The notes: generated by a model not told the origin, from the letters alone. A DNA stretch of 64,000 nt from Vibrio brasiliensis LMG 20546 (GCF_000189255.1 NZ_AEVS01000077.1:1-64000), one strand, 5' to 3'; counted from the first letter of the stretch, positions 8,971 to 18,380 are shown. Numbers and translations: made by a program.

Positions 8971-10107
8971 ATGAAAGTAGTGATCGCTCCAGACTCTTAC
9001 AAAGAAAGTCTAACTGCTATGGAAGTGGCGACTGCGATTGAAAGTGGCTTCAAAGAAATCATGCCAGACGCAGAGTACATTAAACTGCCTATGGCGGACG
9101 GTGGAGAAGGCACAGTGCAGTCTTTAGTTGACGCGACTGGAGGCGATATCGTAACGGTTGAAGTGACGGGGCCTCTTGGTCAGCCAGTCGAAGGCTTTTA
9201 CGGACTACTTGGTGATGGTTCGACTGCCGTTATTGAAATGGCGGCAGCATCAGGTCTTCATTTAGTTGAACCCAATGAGCGAAACCCATTACTTACTACC
9301 ACATATGGCACCGGCGAGCTGATTAAAGCGGCACTTGATAGAGGTGTCGACCATATCATTATCGGTATCGGTGGCAGTTCGACCAACGATGGTGGTGTGG
9401 GTATGGCACAGGCTCTGGGGGCAAAACTGGTTGATGCAAACGGAGTTGACTTACCATTTGGTGGCGGCGCTCTGGCTGATCTGGTCAGTATTGACTTGTC
9501 GGGGCTCGACTCGCGTTTAGAGACGGTACAGTTGGAAGTGGCTTGTGATGTTGATAACCCGTTGTGTGGACCGAAAGGTGCGTCACATATCTTTGGCCCA
9601 CAGAAAGGTGCGACGCCAGAAATGGTGACTGAGCTTGATGCAAACCTTGCGCACTATGCTGAGGTGATTCGTCAAACCAATGGTAAAGAGGTCATTAACC
9701 AGGCTGGTGCTGGTGCAGCAGGTGGTTTAGGAGCTGCACTACTGGGTTTGTTTGACGCGACGCTTCGTCCGGGAATCAGCATTGTAATGGATGCGGTCAA
9801 TCTGGCTGAAGTGGTTAAGGACGCGGATCTTGTGATTACTGGTGAAGGTCGAATTGATAGCCAGACAATCCATGGTAAAACACCGATTGGTGTTGCTCGT
9901 ACCGCTAAGCTGTATAACTTACCTGTAATTGGTATCGCAGGCAGCACCGCGCAGGACTGCCGTGTGGTTCACGATCATGGTCTAGATGCGGTGTACAGTG
10001 TCGTTTTAGGTGCGACGGACTTACCGACGGCGCTAAAAGAAGCGGCATTTAACGTTGAAATGACCTCACGTAATATTGCGGCTGCGCTAGCAATGAAGTT
10101 TGATTAA
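8971..10107 (+). CDS. glxK: glycerate 2-kinase, GarK/GlxK type
   Basis: A 378-residue kinase of the GarK/GlxK family, which phosphorylates D-glycerate to 2-phosphoglycerate and so feeds lower glycolysis. Family features are clear: KVVIAPDSYKESLTA at the N-terminus, PMADGGEGTVQSL near 46, IIGIGGSSTNDGGVGMAQALGA near 130, CDVDNPLCGPKGAS near 193 and ITGEGRIDSQTIHGKTP near 290. It begins 22 bases after the permease with AGGAAA upstream and is followed by a strong terminator, so it closes the glyoxylate/glycerate block. garK would be an equally valid name. Confidence 0.93.
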   Translation: MKVVIAPDSYKESLTAMEVATAIESGFKEIMPDAEYIKLPMADGGEGTVQSLVDATGGDIVTVEVTGPLGQPVEGFYGLLGDGSTAVIEMAAASGLHLVEPNERNPLLTTTYGTGELIKAALDRGVDHIIIGIGGSSTNDGGVGMAQALGAKLVDANGVDLPFGGGALADLVSIDLSGLDSRLETVQLEVACDVDNPLCGPKGASHIFGPQKGATPEMVTELDANLAHYAEVIRQTNGKEVINQAGAGAAGGLGAALLGLFDATLRPGISIVMDAVNLAEVVKDADLVITGEGRIDSQTIHGKTPIGVARTAKLYNLPVIGIAGSTAQDCRVVHDHGLDAVYSVVLGATDLPTALKEAAFNVEMTSRNIAAALAMKFD

Positions 10108-10129
10108 TCCTACCTGATATAAAAATAAA

Positions 10130-10158
10130 AACGGCCGCTAAACTGCGGCCGTTTTTTA
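10130..10158 (+). terminator. Rho-independent terminator after glycerate kinase
   Basis: AACGGCCGC and GCGGCCGTT make a 9-bp GC-rich stem with loop TAAACT, followed by a run of T. It begins 22 bases after the kinase stop. Confidence 0.93.
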
Positions 10159-10243
10159 TTTCATTGAAACTGTTGAAGTTTGCTACTCTACCATCAATAA
10201 ATTCTATACTTAGCCTGTTGTATATTGCGAAAGGATTTGGTCA

Positions 10244-11909
10244 ATGAAACGTCCCCTAACTCTGGCAGTAAGCTCGCTGATGATGGCGAGTGCATTCGCA
10301 GCGCAAAGCGCGGATATGGTGTTAACCAATGGTGCTGTTTATGGTCATCCATCATCTGATTCGATCGTAGTGACCGAGGGGAAGATAACCTTTGTTGGCA
10401 ATCGTGAACAAGCTGAGTCATACATAAACTCCTCTACACAAGTCGTTGACTTAGAAGGAGGCTTCATCGCTCCCGGGTTTATCGACAACCATAACCACGT
10501 ATTTGAAGCGGCTTCAGAAGCGGGAGGCCAGTGTGAGTTGAGTATTGACGCTGGCATACAACAGCAGATTCCACTGCTTAAAGCGTGCCATCAGCACGCC
10601 CCAAAGGGTGAATGGGTGATGGGCTATGGCTTTTCCTTAGAAGCTCTGCTTTCAGAGCAGACGGACACAACGCCATTGCAAGTGATTGACTCCGTTTTCC
10701 CTGATCAACCAGTGATTATTATGGAGCAGACATCCCACTCTATGTGGGTCAACTCAGTCGCTTTTGCGACAGGCTGGACTGAACAAACACTCCGCAGACC
10801 CTCAAGGTGGTAAGTTACTCAAGGATCCTGATAGCGGAGAGTTAACTGGTATTCTGCTCGATAATGCTGGCGATATTGTTATGGAGCTGGCGTGGAATAG
10901 TCTGGAGCAACAGTTCGAGCAAAGCTACCAAGGGCTGATTGCTGGTTTGGATGAAGCAAAAGCGCACGGGATCACCACTATTGGTGATGGTCGAATGTAC
11001 TGGAAACGCGGTTGGTATGAAGTGTGGAAAGAGGCGCAACAGCGAGGTGATCTAACTGCTCGTGTATCTCTCAGACCGTGGATTTATCCTACTGACAGCA
11101 TTGAGTCGCAACTCCCTTTTTTGCGCAAGGTATTTACTTCTGAACCTTCTCAGCTTTTGCTGGTTGATCAGGTAAAAATGTACAGTGACGGGATCTTTAT
11201 CAATGGAACCGCTAAAACACTGGCGCCTTATCTGGATACCTATATCCCCGAGCACCCTTATGGCATCAACTATATTCCTCCTCAGGCGATGAAAGAGTGG
11301 TTGGTCGCTCTGGATAGTATTGGTTATGGGGCACACATTCACGCCATTGGTGATGGGGCGATTCGAGAGTCATTAAATGCCGTTGAAGCGGTGCGAAAGC
11401 AGGGAGGCGACAAGTCTTACACTCTGACTCACGTTGAACTGGTCAACTCTAAAGACATCAGCCGTTTTGCTCAGCTAGATGTCAGTGCAGATTTTCAGGT
11501 TGGTTCGGACTACGTGGCATACCGTGACCATCAGTGGGCGAAAGCCTTCTTAGGCGCCAAGCGAGCACGCGCATTAATGAACCTTCGAGCTATTTTTGAG
11601 ACAGGTGCTAACGTCACCTTAAGCAGTGACTGGAATGTGCATGACATCAACCCATTAGTCGGTATTGCTAATAGCCTGACCATGGGGAAAACAGGCTTGC
11701 CTGGCGTAGAAGACGCGATTGACGCCTACACCATTAACGCTGCGAGTAGCTTGGGCCTTGATGACATTACTGGTTCGATAGAGGTAGGCAAGTCCGCTGA
11801 CTTTGCCATCCTGTCTCGTGACATTACCGACCTGTCTCCGGAGCAGATTAAAGCCACTGAGGTTTGGATGACCGTTGTTCAGGGGGATGTGGTATATCGG
11901 GGTGATTAG
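10244..11909 (+). pseudogene. frameshifted exported amidohydrolase (YtcJ-like, amidohydrolase family 3)
   Basis: Two adjoining reading frames together make one YtcJ-like metal-dependent amidohydrolase of about 550 residues. The first part (10244-10813) has a signal peptide, MKRPLTLAVSSLMMASAFA, and the metal motif DNHNHVFEA. The second continues with PDPQGG-like DPQGGKLLKD, a lysine-containing KMYSDGIFINGTA, HAIGDGAIRESL and LSSDWNVHDINPL. Continuity is restored if one base is removed near 10772: SHSMWVNSVAFAT then runs straight into AGLNKHSADPQGG, as in intact homologues. So a single extra G breaks the gene. It may be a true pseudogene, a slippage site or a sequencing error. Everything after the break looks intact. 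Its substrate is unknown. Confidence 0.85.
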
Positions 11910-11915
11910 ATTTGA

Positions 11916-12893
11916 TTAAGTCTCTTTACTGCTTCCCTGAAACTGTGCTCGCCATTGTGAAGGTGATATATCGAAGGCAGCGTTAAAGTTTTTGCGAAAA
12001 CCACTTTCTGAACCAAAGCCTGACAGCTCGGCGACTTGCGCTATGGGGTATTGCGTGCTCTCCAGTAGCTGCTGACTAAGCTTGAGCCTTTGAGTCAGCA
12101 ACCATTGGCTAAAAGTACATCCGTATGATGCTTTAAACTGGCGAGTAAAGGTTCGTCGACTCATCGCGCAGCGCTGGGCCAAACTATCAAGTGAGTGCGG
12201 CTGGTTTATGGTTTCTGAAATTTGGTCAATCACCTTGGTTAAGCTGGTGACCTGCTCTGGGCGGTTAGCAACTGGACTGGGGATGTACTGTTTTTGTCCT
12301 CCCGAACGGAAAGGTGCTGTAACCATGACACGAGCCAGCTGATTTGCGGTACTACTGCCGCATAGTCGACGTACGATATGCAGACAGCAATCAATCGAAG
12401 CTGCTATCCCTGCAGAGGTAATGATTGACCCTTGGTCGACAAACAATGGCTCACTATCAAACTCTACATTAGGGAAGCGCTCAGCAAATTTTTCAGCGAA
12501 AGCCCAATGGGTCGTAGCGGTTTTGCCGTCCAGCAATCCGGCTTCAGCTACCACAAATGCGCCGAGACACAGACCGACTACCAGTGTTCCGCGTTGGTGA
12601 GCTGCGACTAGCTTGTCTAACAAGAGTTGAGGAGGGTTAGGCAGAGAGTCAGGCCAACTAGGAATGACGATGATATCTGCACTATCTAATGGCTCAAGAC
12701 CTTGAGCAAGAATAACGTCAAACCCTGACCCAGTGGTAATTTCAGCTCGATCTAAACTACAAATCTCAAGCTTGAATTTTGGCTGGCTACCAACAAAAGC
12801 ATCTTGAAATACCATGCAGGGCACGGACAAATGAAATGCACTGATGTTTTCGAACGCAACTACAGCGATTTTTTGCATTGACGGAGAACTCAT
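11916..12893 (-). CDS. GlxA-type AraC regulator with DJ-1/PfpI domain
   Basis: A 325-residue regulator. Residues about 8-180 are a DJ-1/PfpI (class I amidotransferase-like) sensing domain with the nucleophile-elbow segment VVGLCLGAFVVAEAGLLDG. Residues about 220-315 are an AraC double helix-turn-helix with SLAQRCAMSRRTFTRQFKASYG and VAELSGFGSESGFRKNFNAAF. Ligands of this subfamily are mostly unknown. It ends six bases from the convergent end of the broken amidohydrolase, with no terminator visible, and is divergent from an MBL-fold gene 99 bases away that it may control. Confidence 0.9.
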   Translation of the reverse strand: MSSPSMQKIAVVAFENISAFHLSVPCMVFQDAFVGSQPKFKLEICSLDRAEITTGSGFDVILAQGLEPLDSADIIVIPSWPDSLPNPPQLLLDKLVAAHQRGTLVVGLCLGAFVVAEAGLLDGKTATTHWAFAEKFAERFPNVEFDSEPLFVDQGSIITSAGIAASIDCCLHIVRRLCGSSTANQLARVMVTAPFRSGGQKQYIPSPVANRPEQVTSLTKVIDQISETINQPHSLDSLAQRCAMSRRTFTRQFKASYGCTFSQWLLTQRLKLSQQLLESTQYPIAQVAELSGFGSESGFRKNFNAAFDISPSQWRAQFQGSSKET

Positions 12894-12992
12894 AATGACC
12901 CGATTTTATCGTTAGGTGTCCATATGGACAGTGTCACACAGATTGGTTTACCAGCAAAATAGCGACATCAATTTTATTGAGTAGTCATCACT

Positions 12993-13784
12993 ATGAAAAT
13001 ACATCATCTGCGCAGCGCGACTTTTGTTATTGAATCAAGTCAGCACTTCATTGTTATCGATCCTATGTTAGGAGACAAAGGTACATTGCCACCTTTTTCG
13101 ATGTTGCGTTTTAAGTCTCAGCGCAATCCCACGGTCGACTTACCGGACAATGCAGCTCAAGTGCTAAGTAAAGTGACCCAAGCGATAGTGACCCATAGTC
13201 ATACCTTTGGCTTGAAAACTTTTCAGCATACCGACCATCTAGATGATGCCGGAGAAAAGCTGCTTATTGGTCGGGCTATTCCTGTCGCTACGCCATATAA
13301 AGATCAAGCCTATCTGGAAAAGCATGGAATGACGGTTTCACATGGTGTCAAGGATTGGCAAACCATGGAGTTCCTCGGTGGCGAAATCACTGCTGTACCT
13401 GCTCAACATGGCCATGGCTGGATTCATAAAATGATGGCAAACGGCTCAGGGTTCTTTATCGCTTTGCCAAACGAACCGACCATTTATGTCAGTGGCGATA
13501 CAGTGTTAACTGATGATGTAAAACGTGCACTGCTCGAACTGAAACCCGACATAACAGTCGTCGCTTCAGGTCAGGCGCAGATGGATGTTGGTCAACCGTT
13601 GTTGATGGCAACTGATGAAGTGATGGAGTTTATCCAGCTCTCTCCGGGGAAAGTGATTGCCAATCATATGGAAGCGCTAAATCATTGTCCGGTTGACCGC
13701 GATACCCTTCGTCAGTCGATTGAGAAGTATGGACTGGCTGATAAAGTCTTGATCCCAATGGATGGTGAAACACTAGAATTCTAA
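12993..13784 (+). CDS. MBL-fold metal-dependent hydrolase
   Basis: A 263-residue protein with the metallo-beta-lactamase fold, in the UlaG-like branch by its short N-terminus (HHLRSATFVIESSQHFIVIDPML). Metal-site elements are THSH near residue 69, HTDHLDD near 79, AQHGHGW near 139, YVSGDTVLTDD near 168 and ANHMEALNHCP near 226. The usual compact HxHxDH motif is split: nine residues separate THSH from TDHLDD, so the canonical first histidine may be displaced (see findings). It is divergent from a GlxA-type regulator and lies just before a TetR gene. Substrate unknown. Confidence 0.82.
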   Translation: MKIHHLRSATFVIESSQHFIVIDPMLGDKGTLPPFSMLRFKSQRNPTVDLPDNAAQVLSKVTQAIVTHSHTFGLKTFQHTDHLDDAGEKLLIGRAIPVATPYKDQAYLEKHGMTVSHGVKDWQTMEFLGGEITAVPAQHGHGWIHKMMANGSGFFIALPNEPTIYVSGDTVLTDDVKRALLELKPDITVVASGQAQMDVGQPLLMATDEVMEFIQLSPGKVIANHMEALNHCPVDRDTLRQSIEKYGLADKVLIPMDGETLEF

Positions 13785-13870
13785 TCGTTAGATGTGTGTC
13801 ACCCGTTAGGGCTTGTCTTCGCTAACATAATGTTTACACTTGAATGGCGGAACTATCATAAGGAACTCGA

Positions 13871-14488
13871 ATGACTCGCATTAGGCAGAAAAATCAGGAC
13901 TTGATCATCGAAGTGGCGAGTGAGCAGTTTGCGACTCAAGGGTACGCTGCGACGAAAATGATCGATATTGCCAAGGCCGCTGATATCCCTAAGGCGAACG
14001 TGTTCTACTATTTCAGTTCCAAAGACAAGCTCTATTACGCAGTGCTGCAAACCGTGACTCAGCCATTGCTTGAAGCCTCTCGTCCTATTGAAGAGCTGAG
14101 TGATCCTGTAGAGGCACTTAGCCAATACATTGAAGCCAAGTTGCGTATTTCAAGAGACCATCCTCATGCGTCGAAAGTGTTTGCCAATGAAGTGATGTCG
14201 GGTGCGAAAGCGTTACCGGAAGACATTGGCGATGAGCTATTTAAGCAGGCTCGAATGATGATGGATAAGTTCTCGACCTGGTCTCAGCTTGGATTTATGG
14301 ATGATGTTCCCCCTCAACACCTAATGTTTACCATCTGGGCTGCGACCCAGACATACGCTGACTTTGGCTGGCAGATTTGTAACGTGATGCAGAAAGAGCA
14401 ACTTGATAACGAGGATTATCGTCAAGCGGCTGAGTTCCTGACCCAACTTGTTATCAAAGGCTGTGGCGTAAAAAGTAATAGTAAGTGA
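13871..14488 (+). CDS. TetR-family regulator, RutR/YcdC-like C-terminus
   Basis: A 205-residue regulator with a TetR helix-turn-helix in residues about 10-56 (FATQGYAATKMIDIAKAADIPKANVFYYFSSKDKLY) and a ligand/dimer domain of the YcdC-like type (ISRDHPHASKVFANEVMSGA). RutR, the best-known relative, senses pyrimidines; the residues deciding ligand cannot be judged here. AAGGAA precedes the start. It is followed by a terminator and lies 86 bases after the MBL-fold gene, so the two could be co-transcribed or the regulator could be independent. Confidence 0.88.
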   Translation: MTRIRQKNQDLIIEVASEQFATQGYAATKMIDIAKAADIPKANVFYYFSSKDKLYYAVLQTVTQPLLEASRPIEELSDPVEALSQYIEAKLRISRDHPHASKVFANEVMSGAKALPEDIGDELFKQARMMMDKFSTWSQLGFMDDVPPQHLMFTIWAATQTYADFGWQICNVMQKEQLDNEDYRQAAEFLTQLVIKGCGVKSNSK

Positions 14489-14508
14489 TTGAATTACTTT
14501 GAATGAAT

Positions 14509-14536
14509 AAAAGCCCTCAACTAGCGAGGGCTTTTT
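14509..14536. terminator. terminator between tetR-like gene and eda
   Basis: AAAAGCCCTC and GAGGGCTTTT form a stem with a 7-base loop, followed by T on the + strand. The flanking A-run makes it usable in both directions, fitting its place between two convergent genes. Confidence 0.9.
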
Positions 14537-14562
14537 GATCTTATAAAACTTCGAGCCGGTGT

Positions 14563-15192
14563 TTACTGGTTAACAAGCGCCACAGCTTCACGAGTCAGGC
14601 GAGCGAGCTCGTCCCAGTCTCCGGCTTCGATCAGCTTCTTATCAACCATCCAGGTACCGCCACAAGCCACTACGCGAGGGACGGCAAGGTAATCTTTGAT
14701 ATTGCTTTGGTTAACACCACCTGTCGGCATTAGTGACACATCGGTATATGGGGCAAGCAGCGCTTTAACCATGTTCACGCCACCTGAGGCTTCTGCAGGG
14801 AAAAACTTCAGCAGGGTTAAGCCCATTTCTAACGCGGCTTCTATTGTGCTTGGGTTATTCACGCCCGGGACGATATCAATACCAATCTCCTGACATGCTT
14901 TTACTGTGTTCGGATTAAATCCTGGCGCAACGATAAAGGTTGCTCCAGCTTGCTGGGCGGCGATGGCCTGTTCACGGTTGAGCACTGTGCCAGCGCCAAT
15001 AAGCATATCTGGCTGAGATTCATGTAGTAGGCGAATCGCCTCAACCGCTGCATCTGAACGGAAGGTAATTTCTGCTGCAGGAAGGCCGTTTTCAGCCAGA
15101 ACTTTGCCCAGAGGAATGATGTCCTCAGCGTTATCAATAGCGATAACTGGAATGACTTTTAAATCTGCGAGTTGTTGTTTAATGCTAGACAT
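14563..15192 (-). CDS. eda: KDPG / KHG aldolase
   Basis: A 209-residue class I aldolase that splits 2-keto-3-deoxy-6-phosphogluconate to pyruvate and glyceraldehyde-3-phosphate; the family also handles 4-hydroxy-2-oxoglutarate, releasing glyoxylate. The catalytic set is complete: Glu41 and Arg45 in AEITFRSDAA and the Schiff-base lysine Lys129 in LLKFFPAEASGG, matching Glu45/Arg49/Lys133 of E. coli Eda with a four-residue shift. It stands alone: no edd or KDG kinase neighbour. The start has AAGGACAC upstream. An Entner-Doudoroff or uronate role is likely, but the partner genes must be elsewhere. Confidence 0.94.
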   Translation of the reverse strand: MSSIKQQLADLKVIPVIAIDNAEDIIPLGKVLAENGLPAAEITFRSDAAVEAIRLLHESQPDMLIGAGTVLNREQAIAAQQAGATFIVAPGFNPNTVKACQEIGIDIVPGVNNPSTIEAALEMGLTLLKFFPAEASGGVNMVKALLAPYTDVSLMPTGGVNQSNIKDYLAVPRVVACGGTWMVDKKLIEAGDWDELARLTREAVALVNQ

Positions 15193-15253
15193 AGTGTGTC
15201 CTTAATCAGCCTGATGACTGGATGTATAAATTCTATTGAGCGCAAAATGACGG

Positions 15254-15946
15254 TTATTCAAATCGACCCCATACCGACAGTGGCGCTAACGGTTCAAAGC
15301 CGAGTGGCTGCAATTGACAGAGTTCGTCCTCATCACCATAGCCGACAATAGGAGTTTCTGGGTAGAGTGTGCTGATGTAAGCAATCAGTTCAGCAAACAG
15401 TGTCTGCTCGCCCCATAGATTGTAAATGCCGACTGACTGGCCATCAAAAAAGTAACTAATACCAGCCAGTTTGTCGTCGTTTTCTGCGAACAAAAAACCT
15501 ATCGCACTATCGTCTAAGAACACTTCAGGATAGACAGGCTCAAAGGATTCTTCACCACGCCATAGTTGCTCCCATTGCTTGAGACCTTCGGCGTCGGTCA
15601 CTGCTGTTACCTTAGTTTCGGTGTCAGATTTAGTGAGGTTAGCCAGTTGCGACGCGCAATACCACATTGCATCAAACAGCTTAATAAACTGGGCACTTTC
15701 GAGATCCAATTGAGCGAAGCTGTCTTTAATGAAAAAAGTGCCTTGTTTGGGTAAGTCAGCGATTAATGCCTCACTGGTCAGTTGAGGCTTTAGTGTGACT
15801 AGATTAGGGAAAAATGTTGGCATTGTTGCACTGGCTTGCCAATACGCTTGTCGCTGCTCCCCGTTAATCTGATGAAGTTTAGCCACGGTTTGGCACCAGA
15901 TTAGATTATTGTTAATTGCCTGATTTAGCGGTTGATTTGATTCCAT
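15254..15946 (-). CDS. uncharacterised protein with possible GNAT-like fold
   Basis: A 230-residue cytoplasmic protein that I do not recognise with certainty. The second half has a strand-rich pattern (DSAIGFLFAENDDKLAGISYFFDGQSVGIYNLWG) and ends LGFEPLAPLSVWGRFE. That pattern is reminiscent of acetyltransferase C-termini, where LGF recurs in the last helix-strand. No signal peptide or membrane segment. It is 61 bases downstream-adjacent to eda on the same strand (transcribed before it). No function is proposed. Confidence 0.65.
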   Translation of the reverse strand: MESNQPLNQAINNNLIWCQTVAKLHQINGEQRQAYWQASATMPTFFPNLVTLKPQLTSEALIADLPKQGTFFIKDSFAQLDLESAQFIKLFDAMWYCASQLANLTKSDTETKVTAVTDAEGLKQWEQLWRGEESFEPVYPEVFLDDSAIGFLFAENDDKLAGISYFFDGQSVGIYNLWGEQTLFAELIAYISTLYPETPIVGYGDEDELCQLQPLGFEPLAPLSVWGRFE

Positions 15947-15997
15947 TTTCGTTCCGATAATATCGCTGATATTGCCAATGGTTTGGCATTAAGTGTA

Positions 15998-16237
15998 TCA
16001 GCGATACTTGTTTGTCTGTTTTGATTTGGCGGCTTTCTCATTGCCGCGTTTGTAGTTACCAGTGACACGAGCCATCAACTGCTGTTGTTGAGGCAGATCC
16101 AGATTGGCGATCTTAGCGACGAACTCAAGTGCCGCTTTGCCACGTAAAGTGGTGACGGTCAGGTTATCACGACGAATTTGTACGTTATTGGCACTGGAGA
16201 GGTAACTAAACCCAAGATCCTCTTGTTGTGTATCCAT
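15998..16237 (-). CDS. small conserved-type hypothetical protein
   Basis: A 79-residue protein, acidic-to-neutral at the start and with a strongly basic tail (KRGNEKAAKSKQTNKYR). The middle has VTTLRGKAALEFVAKIANLDLPQQQQLMARVTGNYKRG, plausibly two helices. It sits 13 bases downstream of an SDR gene on the same strand, which supports co-transcription. No family is recognised; the basic tail would suit nucleic-acid contact but that is only a guess. Confidence 0.6.
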   Translation of the reverse strand: MDTQQEDLGFSYLSSANNVQIRRDNLTVTTLRGKAALEFVAKIANLDLPQQQQLMARVTGNYKRGNEKAAKSKQTNKYR

Positions 16238-16250
16238 GTTGCTACCTGAT

Positions 16251-16916
16251 TTAACTACGATTGACTGTGATATCTGAAATATAGCCGTTACCGATATTAG
16301 TTAATGCGCCTTCAATCATCACTGCTGCATCTTCTGCCAGCATAAAACCACTGGTATCAAGCGATTTCCCGCTGGTGGGCCAGAAGTCAGTTGCCATACC
16401 GCCCGGGTATACCGCAATCAGCTTCATTGGTTTGCCTTTCAGTTCAAGACGCAGCGACTCTAGCAAGCCTTTGACTGCCCATTTGACGGCGCAGTAGGTC
16501 GATTCCTGTGCTTTGGCTTGTTGGGCGGCTGTTGACATTACCACCACGACATTGACAGCTTGATCCTGATAACGCTTAACCAGCTCACGAAGCAGGTTGA
16601 TAGCCGAAGTGAGATTATTGCTGATCAGTTGTTCAATTTGCTCAGGCTGCTGATCTTGCAGTAGACCGAAATAGCCACTGCCAGCGCAGTGGATGACCAT
16701 CTCTGGGGCACTCTTCAGCCCATCGAACAGGGCTTCAACCTGATCTGCATCGGCCATATCACATGGGTGATAGTCGGCGTGTTGAGAAAGCTGTTGCGTC
16801 AGACTGGCGAGCTTTTGCTCACTTCGTCCTGTCAGGTAAAGCTGGTTACCGTTTTTGTCATACTGTTTGGCAAGTGCAGCGCCAAGCCCACTACTTGCAC
16901 CGGTAATTACTATCAT
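16251..16916 (-). CDS. short-chain dehydrogenase/reductase
   Basis: A 221-residue classical SDR. The NAD(P) motif is TGASSGLGAAL at residues 5-15, with CDMADADQ near 53, and the NNLTSAINLLREL region near 92. The catalytic serine and YxxxK are in VVMSTAAQQAKAQESTYCAVKWAVKGLLESLRLEL. Short for the family (usually about 250) because the C-terminal substrate loop is trimmed. Substrate unknown. It is divergent from the DEAD-box helicase gene and is probably transcribed with the small gene at 15998-16237. Confidence 0.9.
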   Translation of the reverse strand: MIVITGASSGLGAALAKQYDKNGNQLYLTGRSEQKLASLTQQLSQHADYHPCDMADADQVEALFDGLKSAPEMVIHCAGSGYFGLLQDQQPEQIEQLISNNLTSAINLLRELVKRYQDQAVNVVVVMSTAAQQAKAQESTYCAVKWAVKGLLESLRLELKGKPMKLIAVYPGGMATDFWPTSGKSLDTSGFMLAEDAAVMIEGALTNIGNGYISDITVNRS

Positions 16917-17056
16917 ATTATTCTCCGCTCTACCTTATCTAGCCGCGCTTTGACGCGGTTTTTGATGATATACTCTCTGGCCAATTGTTCCTGTGAGCTA
17001 TCACACTTTTATTGGCGTTATCGCCGTTGCTCCCTGTTGTTTAAGGTCGTTATTCC

Positions 17057-18295
17057 ATGCCATTTAGTTCTCTTTCACTTAGTGTTGAGCTTATCAACTC
17101 GTTGCCTGAAGATATCATCAAGCCAACGGATATTCAGACTTTGGTTATCCCACAGATGCTGGCGGATAAAGATGTACTGGCTCTGGCGAATACTGGCAGC
17201 GGTAAAACGCTCGCCTATACATTGCCACTAGTGGAGAAACTCAAGGCAAATTCCGAACAACAAGCGGTGGTTCTGGTTCCGACCCGTGAGTTAGCCATGC
17301 AGGTGAGTCAGGTGATCAACCAGCTCGCTTCGCCACTGGGTTTATCTGCGGTATGCCTGTGCGGTGGCGTCGACAAAGCTGAACAGCAACAAGCGCTGGA
17401 GCAACAACCACAGATACTGGTCGCGACAACGGGTCGTTTGATTGATCTCATTAACGACGGTCTGAGTCTGAGCAAAGTGGCGTATCTGGTGTTGGATGAA
17501 GCGGATCGTTTACTCGATATGGGATTCTGGCCTGATGTACAAACTATCGCTGAAAACACTGCTCAAAAACGCCAGACTGCGATGTTTTCCGCCACGTTTT
17601 CTGAACAGCTTAAACAGCAGGCAGGCACTCTGATGCGTAGTGCGATTGAGCTTAGCGCTCATCAGAATAATAGCACGAACAAAGATATTGCTGAACGTCT
17701 TTATCTGGTCAATAAAGGCAGTAAAACCAAGGCATTGATAGAACTGATTAAGCAGCATCAATGGAAGCAGGTGCTGGTGTTTATCGGTGCAAAAGAGAAC
17801 GCAGATGGACTCAATAAGAAGCTTAATAAAGCAGGTATCGCTAGTCAGGCTTTACACGGTAACAAAGATCAGACTGAACGAGAGCAGATTCTTGCTCAGT
17901 TCAAATCAGGTCAGAGTCAGGTGCTTATTGCAACCGATCTGCTAGCTCGCGGTGTCCACATTGAACAGCTGCCAGCAGTGATCAACTTTGAACTGCCAAT
18001 GCATGCTGAAACATACGTCCATCGCGTTGGTCGTACCGCCAGGGCAGGAGAGCAGGGGATAGCGCTTTCATTAGTATGTCATGGTGAAACGGAAGCACTG
18101 AATGCAATTCGGGTTCTGACTCAGCGCGAACTTCCTTTGGCAGATCTGGAAGGCTTTCCGGTGACCGATAAGCCGTCAACTGGCGAAAGCAAACGCGCTC
18201 CTCGCGATAAAAAAGCCAATCGTCGCACCAACAGCAAGAAGAGTATTAAACAGTTTCAGGGTAAGGCTAAGCGCTCTGCACCACGTGGTAAATAG
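17057..18295 (+). CDS. DEAD-box ATP-dependent RNA helicase, RhlE-like
   Basis: A 412-residue helicase with all core motifs in order: Q motif (PTDIQTLVIPQML), motif I LANTGSGKT, Ia PTRELAMQ, II VLDEADRLLDMGF, III MFSATFS, and in the second RecA-like domain LIATDLLARGVHI and motif VI HRVGRTARAG. The C-terminus is a short lysine/arginine-rich tail (residues about 370-412) that probably binds RNA. Length and tail resemble RhlE relatives, but it is shorter than E. coli RhlE, so no symbol is given. Likely roles are ribosome assembly or cold adaptation, as for the family. Confidence 0.92.
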   Translation: MPFSSLSLSVELINSLPEDIIKPTDIQTLVIPQMLADKDVLALANTGSGKTLAYTLPLVEKLKANSEQQAVVLVPTRELAMQVSQVINQLASPLGLSAVCLCGGVDKAEQQQALEQQPQILVATTGRLIDLINDGLSLSKVAYLVLDEADRLLDMGFWPDVQTIAENTAQKRQTAMFSATFSEQLKQQAGTLMRSAIELSAHQNNSTNKDIAERLYLVNKGSKTKALIELIKQHQWKQVLVFIGAKENADGLNKKLNKAGIASQALHGNKDQTEREQILAQFKSGQSQVLIATDLLARGVHIEQLPAVINFELPMHAETYVHRVGRTARAGEQGIALSLVCHGETEALNAIRVLTQRELPLADLEGFPVTDKPSTGESKRAPRDKKANRRTNSKKSIKQFQGKAKRSAPRGK

Positions 18296-18380
18296 TTTTA
18301 AAACAGTCGGTTACTAGTGTTTAGCCGTGAATGCCCAATAACGGGTGTGTTAATGTTCCTCAGGAACGATATCCCACAAA

